Shown here: piece by piece, positions 1-11,500 of the stretch
Position numbering within the stretch: the stretch's first letter is position 1
How the letters are laid out: the number at the start of each line of letters is the position of its first letter
Position numbers and translations under genes: made by a program
Notes under the pieces: model-generated
Databases searched by the model: none
The model's input: only the letters and a program-made list of their open reading frames with translations
What the model was told of the DNA's origin: nothing
NCBI RefSeq assembly: GCF_004210375.1
Contig: NC_134825.1
Span: 73,027,558-73,091,557 of the forward strand
From: Tachypleus tridentatus
Taxonomy: Eukaryota > Arthropoda > Merostomata > Xiphosura > Limulidae
Length of the DNA: 64,000 bases
Direction: 5' to 3'

Positions 1-54
1 TGTGTAGTGGTTTATATTAAAGCTGTTTATTATTTTCTGTTAATGTAAGTAGGT

Positions 55-180
55 GATCAGTAGTTGATTGATTGATTGATTATTTGTAAGTAGGCACTAA
101 GCTACACAAAGGATTATCTGTACTCTGCCCACCACGTGTATCGAAACCCGGTTTTTTAGCAGTGTGAGTCCGAGACATAC
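55..180 (-). repeat. tRNA-derived SINE fragment (family III)
   Basis: Read on the - strand it carries a tRNA-like B-box region around 'CGGGTTTCGATAC' followed by a body with 'GGGCAGAGTACAGATAATCC'. Related copies lie at 4745-4842 and 15655-15776. It is degraded and has no clear target-site duplication. It is not a functional tRNA gene. Confidence 0.6.
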
Positions 181-984
181 TGCTGTTTTGAAGTTAATTC
201 TAGATATGTGAGTGATCTTGTTTAGTATTTCTATATCAGTTGTCCTACACGACTGATTTGACTAATAAGTCTATAGTTTTCCAGGTTATTTGCTGGTTTA
301 TCCCCTTTCGGGAACATAAGAGAATCTGATTGTTTCTAAGCGGTCAGTATATATCTAGATTTGATGGATAGTTTAAATACTGATGCCACTTGCCTTTGCA
401 ATCTCGGAGGCCCCGTTTTTAAAATTAGTATGTTTTGTATTTTATACTATCCTGGGACTTTATTTTTGAGTGTTTTATATTCCTTATGATTTCTGTAGTT
501 GTGATTGGTTTATAATGTGATAGTATTCGCCTACGTCGTAAACTTTATTGTGAGATGAGTTTGAGTTAAAGTCGGATGTGTATAGATGTTTATTAGTTTT
601 AATATAATTATTTACTATATTAAAAAGTACATATTCGTGTTTGGTTCGTCTGGTGTTTTAAATATTTTTAGGTGTTCTTTAAAACACTTGTTGTCTATTT
701 ATTTGTGTATGCAATTTTCTTATTGTGTTAGATAGGACTATGTGTTTGTTATGTTATTATTAGTTCCCTCGTGTTTATTAAGTTTAACTGAGAGCCGTAG
801 TTGTTCCGGTGTTATAATATTAATTGTTTTATTTTTTTTTAATTTCTGATTTGATTTCTTAGTGTAATGATCTTAGGTTTTGTTTCGTTATTTCGTGTTA
901 TCATGCATTTTCGTCGTATTTTTCTGCATTCTTGTGTTTTGTCTATTAGTAACCTGTGTAGTTTTTTACTTGTTGTTCGATTCC

Positions 985-1046
985 CCTCGATGGACTCAGC
1001 GGATAGTCCGCTACGTCTTTTCTATAAGAAAACACACACACACACT
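985..1046 (+). repeat. SINE fragment (family II) with CA tail
   Basis: The stretch beginning 'CGATTCCCCTCGATGGACTC' and running to 'CTATAAGAAAACACACACAC' matches the B-box-to-tail half of the copy at 3920-4047. It lies inside LINE C, so it inserted after that element. Confidence 0.55.
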
Positions 1047-1919
1047 CCTTGTTGTGTAATTGTTGTGTTGTTGTTGTTTTTGGAATGTATTTTTGTTGTC
1101 TTCATGAGGCTCTCCGAAATTGTTGAGTATTAGCTGTTTATTTCTTGTTTACTTTTTGGAGAGGTTCGATCTAAAGAAGTATGTTTAATTATTCTTAATA
1201 ATTTAGCCAGTTAATTTTTTATAGTTGAATTTCTATGAGAACTTTGTTGTGTATGTATTTGGTGCAAGATTAAGGAAACTACCAATCGGTAAATGGCCAC
1301 TATCTGCTTTTTCATTCACATTGAATGACATAAAAGATAGAACACAAACACAGAGACCTGGTATGTCACTGGCATAATGAAAATTACTAGTACACGTTGG
1401 TGTTGTATCATTTAATAAAAATGTATCTATATTTTATATTTAATTCAGAAGACGTATTTCATTTGTGTCTGTTAGTTCTGCAGCCAAATCTCCTATAATT
1501 ATATATTTGGTGTTGTGTGCTTTGGTATTACTTAGTAACTGTATATCAAGTGATGTGCTTAGAGAGCTGTAAATTTCTCCCTTTGTTGTTGTTTAGTTAT
1601 TACGTTGTCGAATGGCACATAAAATAGTTCAGTTTATAGAGTTAATATATATTGTATTTACAGAGAGTTCTTCTGTAAGTAACAGCATTGTGTCTACATT
1701 TCTAAATTATGTGATAACTTGCCATGTCGAATTTTTGCTGTTTGTAAATCATAATTACGATAATGAAGATTATATCAGTTAAAGTACGATTTATGATGTC
1801 ATCAATTTTGTGCCTCTTGGAAACAAAGCCGCCCTGTTTGTTAATATAAAGAATTATGAATATGTTCATTCTGTTAATATGTGTTTCGTGATCATGGTTA
1901 TAAAGTGCGGTATTAATTG

Positions 1920-2068
1920 TTTTAAATTTCACACAAGTTTTTAGTAGTTATACATAGTTTTAGCTGACGTGATCATTTGACATACAAGAATTGAGGTGAA
2001 ACGCTGCGAATAAAATAAACAAAAGTTTGACAATGTACAACCGATAAAAACTTGTGTGAAATTTAAAA
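1920..2068. repeat. Perfect 24-nt inverted repeat
   Basis: Bases 1920-1943 and 2045-2068 are exact reverse complements, separated by 101 bases. The arm core is 'TTTCACACAAGTTTTTA'. It lies about 410 bases upstream of the AT-hook gene start codon and inside the LINE C remnant. It could form a hairpin or be the ends of a small foldback element. No target-site duplication was seen. Confidence 0.7.
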
Positions 2069-2289
2069 ACGTAGTTATTTCTAATATTTGGTTGTTTTAC
2101 TTTTGTAATGAATGTGATTATAAAGTGGTCTAATATATATTTGTTTGTGTTTGGTCTGTTTATTTCTTGTATAATGTCATCTACCATGTTTGTGATAGCT
2201 GTTGTCAGTTGTGTCGTTGCTATATCGGCGTTTCGGCGTAGTGCACAACCTGTGAGGATCAGGTTCATTCGAACCTCTCCCTCCAAACT

Positions 2290-2476
2290 GTTTTGTGCTT
2301 CTATTTGGCAAGATTTTTTAAAATTCCGCGGTTATACCACGTGCTTCTGTTTTAGCCCACTGGCGGCGTTAAAACATTTGTCACGTGACCCACGCTGTCC
2401 TTCAATCTACCGGAGCGTGGGGAATAAAGTAATCATCATTTTTACTGGATTTTCTTGATTTTAACTCAGACAGACA
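2290..2476 (+). promoter_or_regulatory. Probable promoter/5' UTR of the AT-hook gene
   Basis: Immediately upstream of the inferred start codon is a short stretch richer in G, C and CpG than its surroundings. It contains two palindromic CACGTG E-boxes, at 2338-2343 and 2382-2387. The second sits in TCACGTGA, the form preferred by USF/MITF/TFE-type bHLH-zipper factors. No convincing TATA box is seen. The transcription start cannot be placed from sequence alone. Confidence 0.45.
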
Positions 2477-2533
2477 ATGTCTGAAATGAAGACTGAAGTC
2501 CAGTATGAATCAACTATACAAACAACACAGAAG
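2477..2533 (+). CDS. AT-hook gene exon 1 (coding part)
   Basis: Encodes residues 1-19, MSEMKTEVQ and following, ending in phase 0 at the donor AAG/GTTAGT. It is too short to be found as an open frame alone. The support is the start codon just downstream of the promoter-like region, the good donor and the phase match to exon 2. Confidence 0.6.
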
Positions 2534-5500
2534 GTTAGTGATGTAAAACCAGCTATTTAAGAATATATATCTGTTAATGGAAAATATTTGTTTCACACTG
2601 TAGGTTAGAGTTCGTAACTCACACTAGTTAGCAATAGCATTACTCGTTCAGTAGTGTTAGTACCAGTGGTATCGCGTATATAGTACACAGTATATTTAGG
2701 GTATATTGTATGTGAAATTGAATGACTACGAATATTATAGGAATAGTATCGCTTTAATTTTTTTGTATTGGCATTTTACCTGGAGTGTTTTTTAGTATTT
2801 TTATTAAAATAATTTTTAAAATTTCCATCTTTTAAAAATGGATTAAGTTAGTTTTTCAAGGTGAAACATTATCGAATATTTTTTATTCCGTCGACAACCA
2901 TTATGGCGGGCTTTATTAAAGAATGCGTAGCCCGCTCTGTTGTTAGTGCTGCCATCTGGCAATAGTAGTACAACAAGAATGATTTAATATATAAATATTT
3001 TGTAGTTTAAAAATTAAAATTATTCAAATTTACTTATTTGTAAATCTTAAGACTCTAAACAGAAATAAGTGCTTTCAACAAAAAGTATTTTATTATAAAT
3101 TTTACCCACAAAAGGATATAAATCAACTTTGGTAGTGTCTGTAATTCCAAGTTTTCAAGTGCGTTTGTTAGTACTGTTACAAACAAAGATGTGTCGAATA
3201 CAAAAATTATTATTTTTTTCTATTAGGGACAAGTTGAATTAACTTTGAAATTTAATTCATGGTTATGCGGAATAATGACAAAAATAGCATAGATCAAAAC
3301 GTTGTACAATATAGTTTTTGGATAGATGATGTGGAAGTTCGGTAAACAGCATGAATAATGCAAAACAAATTTATCTGTGATAATGAAATTAATTATGGAG
3401 TTGACTAAATCAGTAATACTTAACTTCCTTATGTGTTTAAAGTCTGATGTCAGTTTTGGGGCATGATCAGCCTGAATACACAGCTGTAAAGCGATAGAGC
3501 ATTTTGCTTTTTATGTTTAACATTTAGATTTGGGCCTATACCTCACTGAATGTGAAACCCTTTGAAATTTTGTTTCCATGCTAAAGGAGTTTTTTCGTAC
3601 TGATCAAAACACAGGCTCTCCTCTAACCAATTAAGAGTTCTGTCACAGCGTGTTTGTCAGTGCACAAGTTCAAATCGCTTGACTCTATTCCTAATTTGAA
3701 ACCACTAATGAAAGGGAATGAATCGATTGGAAGCAACGTGTTGCAAGAGCCTTTGTATGTTACTTAATTATTTATTAACAAAGATATTTTTCTTTATTTT
3801 TCTATTTTATTTTCAAAATCACCAGAAAATATTTTGAATATTCACATACTGAAGAATGATATTAATCTTTTTAACTACAGGTTTTCAGAACAAATCATAT
3901 AAAAGCTTAATTGTGTTATTAAGGTTTCCCGCTGGTAGAGCGGTAAGTCTACGGATTTATACGCTAAAATCAGGGGTTCGATTCACCTCGGTGGACACAG
4001 TAGATAGCTTGATGTGGCTTTGCTATAACAGAGCACACAAACGCTAGCAATACTATATTTTTAATACAAAATGTACAGTTTACTGCGATATTTAAAAGAG
4101 TGAAGATAGGTATTTTGCATAAAAGTAATTGGGTCTAACATTATTGTCCCATTTCTACTCTACTCCGTTTTTGTGACATTTAATGATCAGCCCTAGTCTT
4201 TGTGACAAAACAGTGTAAATTTCACATTTCTCTTAATTTTCCATTTTGGATTCAAAATCAGAGGTGCGTGATGAACGGCATTTCAGTTCTGTTTTTTGTC
4301 TTTCACAAGTCATTTTCCAAAGGGCCTACTATTTGTTTTCTGCTTCGAACTATAGCAACGTAAATAGGGCTTCTTTGCAGTTATCATACCAAGCCAAAAA
4401 AAAAAAAATCAAGGAATCCCTATTAATTAATTAGATGAGCAGTTTGACTAAATTTTGAGCGGGAAATTGCCCATCCAGATCCTGTGAAAGTCTATAACTT
4501 GTAGTACAAATAAAATTGAACTCTTAGTTCATAATAAGCTTTCTTTTCGAAGATCTTATAATGTACTATAAAGGTTTTTAAGTTGTTTGGAGGATACTTG
4601 TTTCCCTTGAAAACACGGAAAACATGAACAAACTGGCAAAAAATGAGCAAAATCATTTGCTAGAATTTCTAGTAGCGTACATTCTCTAAGAAAGTTATTT
4701 AAAGCAGGGAAAGTGGATCGGAAGTTAGGAGTCGAGCCAAGAAACTTCGTTTTGTCTGTGTATTATTAAGCACAAAGCGACACAAAGGGCGATCTGTGCT
4801 CTACCCTTCACGGGTATCGAAATCCGGTTTCTAGCAGTTGACAAACTTAGTAGAAATGACAAAACAGTTGGCTGCGACTCTTTTTATTCAAAGCAGCCCA
4901 TTTCACAGTATATATATGTGGTCAAAATTTGTGATGACTGAATTTAGTACATTTAGTTTTATATTAAATTTTGCTTCTATTGGAAGACTGTATTTTACAT
5001 CAAGACGTAGGGAAATGCTCTAGAATATTCAGATTATGAAATGCTGCTCTATTCAGGCTTAAGTGCTTATTTTAACCCTATTATAAAGCGAAAGTTAAAT
5101 GGTATGAATCAGAAAAGAGCGGGAAACTTAAAACAGCAGTTATATTTTTATTCACTGTATTGTAACTGGATATGATTGCATATTTTGGTTATTATGGGAA
5201 ACAAGCCAAATCATTGAAAACTTTATTTATAGTGTTTAAGTTATATAATTTTGTTGTAGTGTAAGATTTGACCAAACTTGTTTGTTTGTTTGTTTTGGAA
5301 TTTCGCACAAAGCTACTCGAGGGCTCTCTGTGCTAGCCGTCCCTAATTTAGCAGTGTAAGACTAGAGGGAAGGCAGCTAGTCATCACCACCCACCGCCAA
5401 CTCTTGGGCTACTCTTTTACCAACGAAAAGTGGGATTGACCGTCACATTATAACGCCCCCACGGCTGGGAGGGCGAGCATGTTTGGCGCGACGCGGACGC

Positions 5501-8500
5501 GAACCCGCGACCCTCGGATTACGAGTCGCACGCCTTACGCGCTTGATAAGTTAGCATGGCAATTTTCATCTGATTGGTCAGCTCGTTCAGGAGATATATC
5601 CACATACCGAAAGGCAGAAAGTTTTCTTTGGTATTGGATAGTTACCGCACCGGTATGGCTTAATACATATAGCGCATATTGAAGAATGCCTACACCCAAT
5701 TTTTTGATACTCTGCTGGCCAAAATCTTAAGGCCAATGACATAAAGAAAAATGCATTTTGCGTTGTAAGACTCAACCACTTCTTTGAGTAGAGCTTCGAA
5801 AGACGAAAAGAAGAAAATGAGAAATAAAAATAAAAAACGTTTTTAGCATTTAATAGGGAAAATGGGAACACTGTGAAATTAGCCTAAATACTAGCTGGTG
5901 AAATGTTTAAGACCATACTGAAATGAAGTGTTAATCGGTAAACACGTAACAATACTTAGTCATTTGTGTTACAGCATTAGCGTTGTCAACATCTCCCACT
6001 GACATCTCCTGTGTTACATTGGGTAAAAACATGGCAAAAGCTAAAAAGTGGACAGAGTTTGAACGTGGCAGAATTGTCGAGCTGCAAAAGCAAGGTCTCT
6101 CTCAACGTGCCATCGCTGGTGAGACTGGGCGTAGTAAAACTGTTGTTGCAAATTCCTTAAAAGACCCAGAGGGATACGGAACGAGAATTTCAAATGGTCG
6201 GCCCAAGAAAATTTCGCCGGCGTTGAGCAGGAGGATTCGATGTGTTGTACGGCAAGACACCAGCCGATCGTCGAGCCAGATTAAGACCCTTACGAACGCA
6301 GAATGCAGCTCAAGAACAATAAGACGGCATCTACGAGAGAGAGGCTTTAAAAACCGTAAACGTCTTCAAAGGCCACGTCTCCTTCCACACCATGAAACAG
6401 CTCGGTTAAACTTTGCTGAAAAGCACCAAACATGGGACGTAGAAAAGTGGACGAAGGAATTGTTCTCTGATGAGAAAAAATTTAACCTGGATGGTCCAGA
6501 TGGCTTTCAACGTTACTGGCACGATAAGGATATCCCAACGGAGACATTTTCTACAAGACACAGTGGAGGAGGTTTCTTCATGATCTGGGGTGCTTTCTCC
6601 TTCCATGGAACAATGGAGCTTCAGGCTATACAGGGGAGTCAAACAGCAACTGGCTACATTGGCATGTTGGAGAGAGCATCCTTATTGACTGAAGGCCCTC
6701 GCATATGTGGAAATGACTGGATCTTTCAGCAGGACAACCCTGCAATCCACAATGCCCACAGGACAAAGGACTTTTTCATGGCGAATAACGTGATTTGTTT
6801 GGACCATCCAGCGTGTTCACCCGAACTGAACCTCATTGAAAATGTTTGGGGGTGGATGGCAAGGGAAGTCTATAGAAATGGACGTCAAAATCAAACAGTG
6901 CATGATCTTCGTGAAGCCATCTTCACAACTTGGTATAACATTCCAGCCAGCCTTCTGCAAACGCTTATATCGACCATGTCAAAGCGAATGTTTGAAGTTA
7001 TTCGCAATGACGGCCGTGCAACTCACTACTGAGACCTTTTGTTGGGCATTTCCTACCCTGTTTAGGACTTCTTTTTGGTATGGTCTTGAACTTTTGACCA
7101 GTTAGTATTTAGGATAATTTCATAGTGTTCACATTTTCCCTATTAAATGCTAAAGAAGTTTTTTATTTTGATTTTCCCTTTTCTCATTTTCATTTTTTGA
7201 AGCTCTACTCGAATAAGTGGTTGAGTCGAACTACGCAAAATGCATATTTTTTCTTCATGTTCATTGGCCTTGAGATTTTGGCCAGCAGTGTATTTGACTC
7301 TGACCCGCTTCGAGAGAAAACAAACAAAATGGAAGCAATTTCCTGATTCCCCACTATTTATTCACCAGAACTGTAACTGTTACTTTATGATCGTTTCACT
7401 TAATCTGTTACATTTTCGAATGTAATTGTGTATCACTCGTTCGTATGTTGTACAGACATACCAAAACCATTAAAAACAGTACCTACAAATATAGAAACTA
7501 ACCCTATAATAAGAGATGTATAAAAACAACAAACATCGATTTCGTCTGAGAATACCAAAACCTTAAAAATCATGAAGATAGCACCACTCTTTTCATTGGC
7601 CAGGTAGTTAAGGCATTCGACTCGTCATACGAGGGTTACGGGTTCGAATCTCTGTCACACCAAACATGCTCGCCCTTCCAACCGTGGGGGCGTTTTAATT
7701 TGACAGTCAGTCCCACTATTCGTTGGTAAAAGAGTAGCCCAAGAGTTGGCGTTGGGTGGTGATGACTAGCTGCCTTCCATCTGGTGACTAGATCTAGTCT
7801 TGCACTGCTAAATTAGGGACGGCTAGTGTAGATAGCCCTCGTGTAACTTTGCGCGAAATTCAAACCAAACCACACTTTTTATAGAAGTAATCGATAAACA
7901 TGTAATTCTACATATAATCCGTATCTTCAAGAACACTTCTCACAATTTCAATAAAATACAAATATAGTTATGGTACCAAATAAGGTAGGCTTAACTAGGT
8001 CGTACGGTATAACCTATATTAACTTATTGTAAGTGTACTTGATAAAGTATTTGTGTTAAATACGTTTCTGTTAATACGATCCACAGGAAAATAACGTTTA
8101 CTAACGAACGATTTCGTGGACCATAATGCGACTAAACTGAATGAAGTGGTAAATAGCACGAAATGTTATAAGACCCTGTTTGAGAAAAAACCCGTTAGGG
8201 ACTTGTACTACTTGCGAACCTTGAACTTACATTGGCGACATACATGTGTTTTACGGATAACCCGCTTAGAGAGACCGTAACAGACGAACAAAACTTTCAA
8301 ATTTACAAGTATCTCAACGCTACTGGCAAAAATACAACCAAAACTGGAAAAAAAAATAAGTGCACATGTCGTTATACTTGTTTAACACGACTGGAAGAGC
8401 TATAAAGACGAAGACAAGCGTCTCTGACTGCTTTAGTCCTAACTCTTATGGCCTCTACTTCATGCGACCTGTACAGGAGGTCCAGTATAGGCGGGACAAT

Positions 8501-11500
8501 TAATTAGGATATATTTGTTGTTGTTTTTTTTTAATTTTGCGCATAGCTACACGAGGGCTATCTGCGCTAGCCGTCCCTAATTTAGCAGTGTAAGACTAGA
8601 GGGAAGGCAGCTAGTAACCACCACCCACCGCCAACTCTTGGGTTACTCTTTTACCAACGAATAGTGGAATTGACCGTCATATTATAACGTCTTCACGGCT
8701 AAAAAAGCGAGTACGTTTGGTGTGATGGGGATTCGAACCCTCGATCCTCAGATTACAAGTTTAGTGCCCAAACCACCTGGCCATGCTCGATCGATAAGTA
8801 CAGAAACATTGAATAGTTTAGTCTAGCGACACAAAACTGTTGTCTATAGCTAAAAAAAGAATTTGCAAAGATTGCTAAAAACGAAAAGAGTCGATCTTTA
8901 GATAGCCGTATATTTTCTGACCACGATATAAGCGATGAAGAACCCAGTTTAGAAAGGTTAAAAAAAAAATAAACACACAAATAACACTTTGGATGTAAAT
9001 ATTTGTAACACAGGACACAAACATAAATAAAATAGACAACGATGATCTTAAGCTTGTTATTAAAAATCAACGTAAACCATCAAAGAACAAACAAAACACA
9101 CAGAAAACACGCATAGAACCACCTAAGTATGCAGTCATAACAGAAGACATTCCAGGTTCTTATGAAGAACCAGAACTGGCTCCCGAAGCAAGAAGATGCA
9201 AACTAAAATCAATGACATAAAACACTTCGCCAAGGTCAGCGTTCTAGTGATAGGAGCAGAGCTGGCTGACCTATATAGTCTTCTCCAGGATTGGCCAGAA
9301 GATAAAGGAAACATTAAGGCACACTTATCAGGGATGAAAATCGATATAAAAATCATTCATAATCAGTGGTACACGTTATAACATTATAACATTTAAGTAC
9401 AACAGGAGGAACTAATACAAAGAGGCCTGGCATGGCCAGGTGGTCAGGGCTCAAAGATCGGGGCTCGAATCCTCGTCACACCAAACATGCTCGCCTTTTT
9501 AGCCGCGGAGACGTTATAATATGATGGTCAATCTCATTATTTGTTAGTAAAAGAGTAACCCAAGAGTTGAATGGGGATGGTAATGACTAGCTGCTTTCCA
9601 TTTAGTCTTACACTACTAAATTAGGGACGGTTAGTACAGGTAGCCCTCGTGTAGCGTTGCGCAAAATTCAAAAAACAAACGGATACAACCAGGAGGAACT
9701 AATACAAAATCAACACAGTCACAAAAGTCGAAAGGATCACGTTAAGCAGAATATAAAAACCACAAACATTATCAAAGTAATTACGGCTAACACACAAAAT
9801 ATTCAGAGTTTAATATCAAATGGTATACTCTGGTATTACAAGTTCCGGACATGTGGCAGCAACCTACATATTGATATACAAGTTGGTCTTACTTCCAAGA
9901 AGGACGAGACCGAAGATATAATAATTTAAACATGTAATGTATTGATTGTAACTGAAACTGTCAAATAAGAATAGTTATCTTAAATGTATTGGATGTGCTT
10001 TTGATTGAAGTAATATGTTAATCAACTCTCTTTGTGACACAGATAACGTTTGAATCAATGAATGAACGTAGAATAATAGATATTCAACTATCAAATAGTA
10101 ATTGTAATATAATAAGAGGAATATATATTGTTCTTCCTCTAAAACAGTATATATTGACTAAGTTAAATCAATATAATAAAAACCGTATAATAACAGACAA
10201 TTTTAATAGCAAAGATTTTGGATGTAATAAAAATATGCAGAACAGCAGAGGCGTAGATTTTTTACACCCGATGGGGGGAATGATTTTTGCAACCACTTAT
10301 GTGGACTGTTCAATTTGCAAATTGGTAATCTCAGATTACGTGAACCTGAAAGCTGTAAACATGCAGTCACAGAGTAATCTTGTTGCCATGATACTTGCAT
10401 GTATACTTAGGCCTACTGACTGATACTTACGAACTATCGCTTAGATTGAAAAACTTGGAAGCACGCCTATATTAAAGATGTACATTTCGGCTACTGAAAA
10501 AGCCTACATCTAGGCCTAATTATGTAATTCGATTGGTAAGAACACGAGAATCACAATAACAAACACACTTTGTAGGCCTGTGATGCAATAAAACAATTCA
10601 ACAGACCAAACTGTAGGGGGATGATTGTATGCACCATACCCCCACCTGAAATGAAGGGGTGACGTATCCCCCTCATCCCCCCAGGATCAACGCCCCTGCA
10701 GAACAGAAGGGAATTACTGGAATTTTTAAACACATTCTCATACTAAGTTTTCCAATTAATCTCTTCAGTTGCCCTCGGTGGACACAGCACATAGCCCGAT
10801 GTGGCTTTGCTTTTAGAAAACAAACCAATTAATCTCCAAAAGTTACACATTCGAAAATGGAAGTCATTACTTCTGTTAAACATTACAGAAAATAAAGCTC
10901 CAGGTGAGGATAATATACAGTCCATTCTCAAAAGGGGTATTTAAGAATTACTTGACCATATAACAGCGTTATTCAGTATACCCTCCAACCCTGGTTATAT
11001 TCCAGTTTTTTGGAAGCAAGAAAATATTCTTATGTTTTTAAAGGAAAGAAAACCAGTGAATACAACAGGAAGCGACCGACCAATTAGTTTGGCTAGTCAT
11101 ATAAGTGTAGTCTTTGAAATAATAATTAGTAATGGGTTTTCTAATTTTCAAAATTATCTGAAGATTAAAACGATTGCAGATCATTTCGACAAACAACATG
11201 CAGTTTAGTTAGATTAACTGAAGCTCTGTAGTAGATAGTTTTAACCAAAAGAAATGCACTGTCGCCTGCTCTCTTAATACAGAGAAAGCATTCGATATTG
11301 TATGTGTTTAATTTAGTTTTACTTTAAGTTCACTGTTAAGGGGCGAAAAAGGTGAGTTTTTACCTTTTCTTTATACCCTGTTACACAGTCACCATTTCAG
11401 CTAGACTCAATAACTCAATTTCTCATTCTGCATTCCTTATCTGAGAAGAATTTAGGGCAGATGTCCCCTTTTTCATGGAAAAGGGATTAGAGGGGCTTGC

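Larger units (their letters stand above)
190..2290 (-). mobile_element. Degenerate non-LTR retrotransposon (LINE C), endonuclease and RT pieces
   Basis: On the - strand several broken reading frames look like a non-LTR element in the usual order. An ORF1-like stretch lies at about 1960-2286. Endonuclease-like pieces follow at about 1450-1930, including a peptide reading 'YIIIGDLAAELTD', which resembles the GDFN-type endonuclease motif. A reverse transcriptase start lies at about 200-310, reading 'KPANNLENYRLIS', the NYRPIS-type motif. Every frame carries stops. The right limit is uncertain because the AT-hook gene promoter begins near there. The element is dead and cannot be assigned to a clade by eye, although its style matches LINE A downstream. 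Confidence 0.55.

Noticed and set aside
1960-2286. Minus-strand 108-codon frame as a divergent gene sharing the promoter
   Set aside because: Its content fits an ORF1-like part of LINE C, and adjoining frames continue the element in order.
5983-6030. Longer 349-residue start for the Tc3-like transposase
   Set aside because: The first 16 residues do not resemble the family and lie before the usual Met-basic start. The Met at 6031 gives the usual length.
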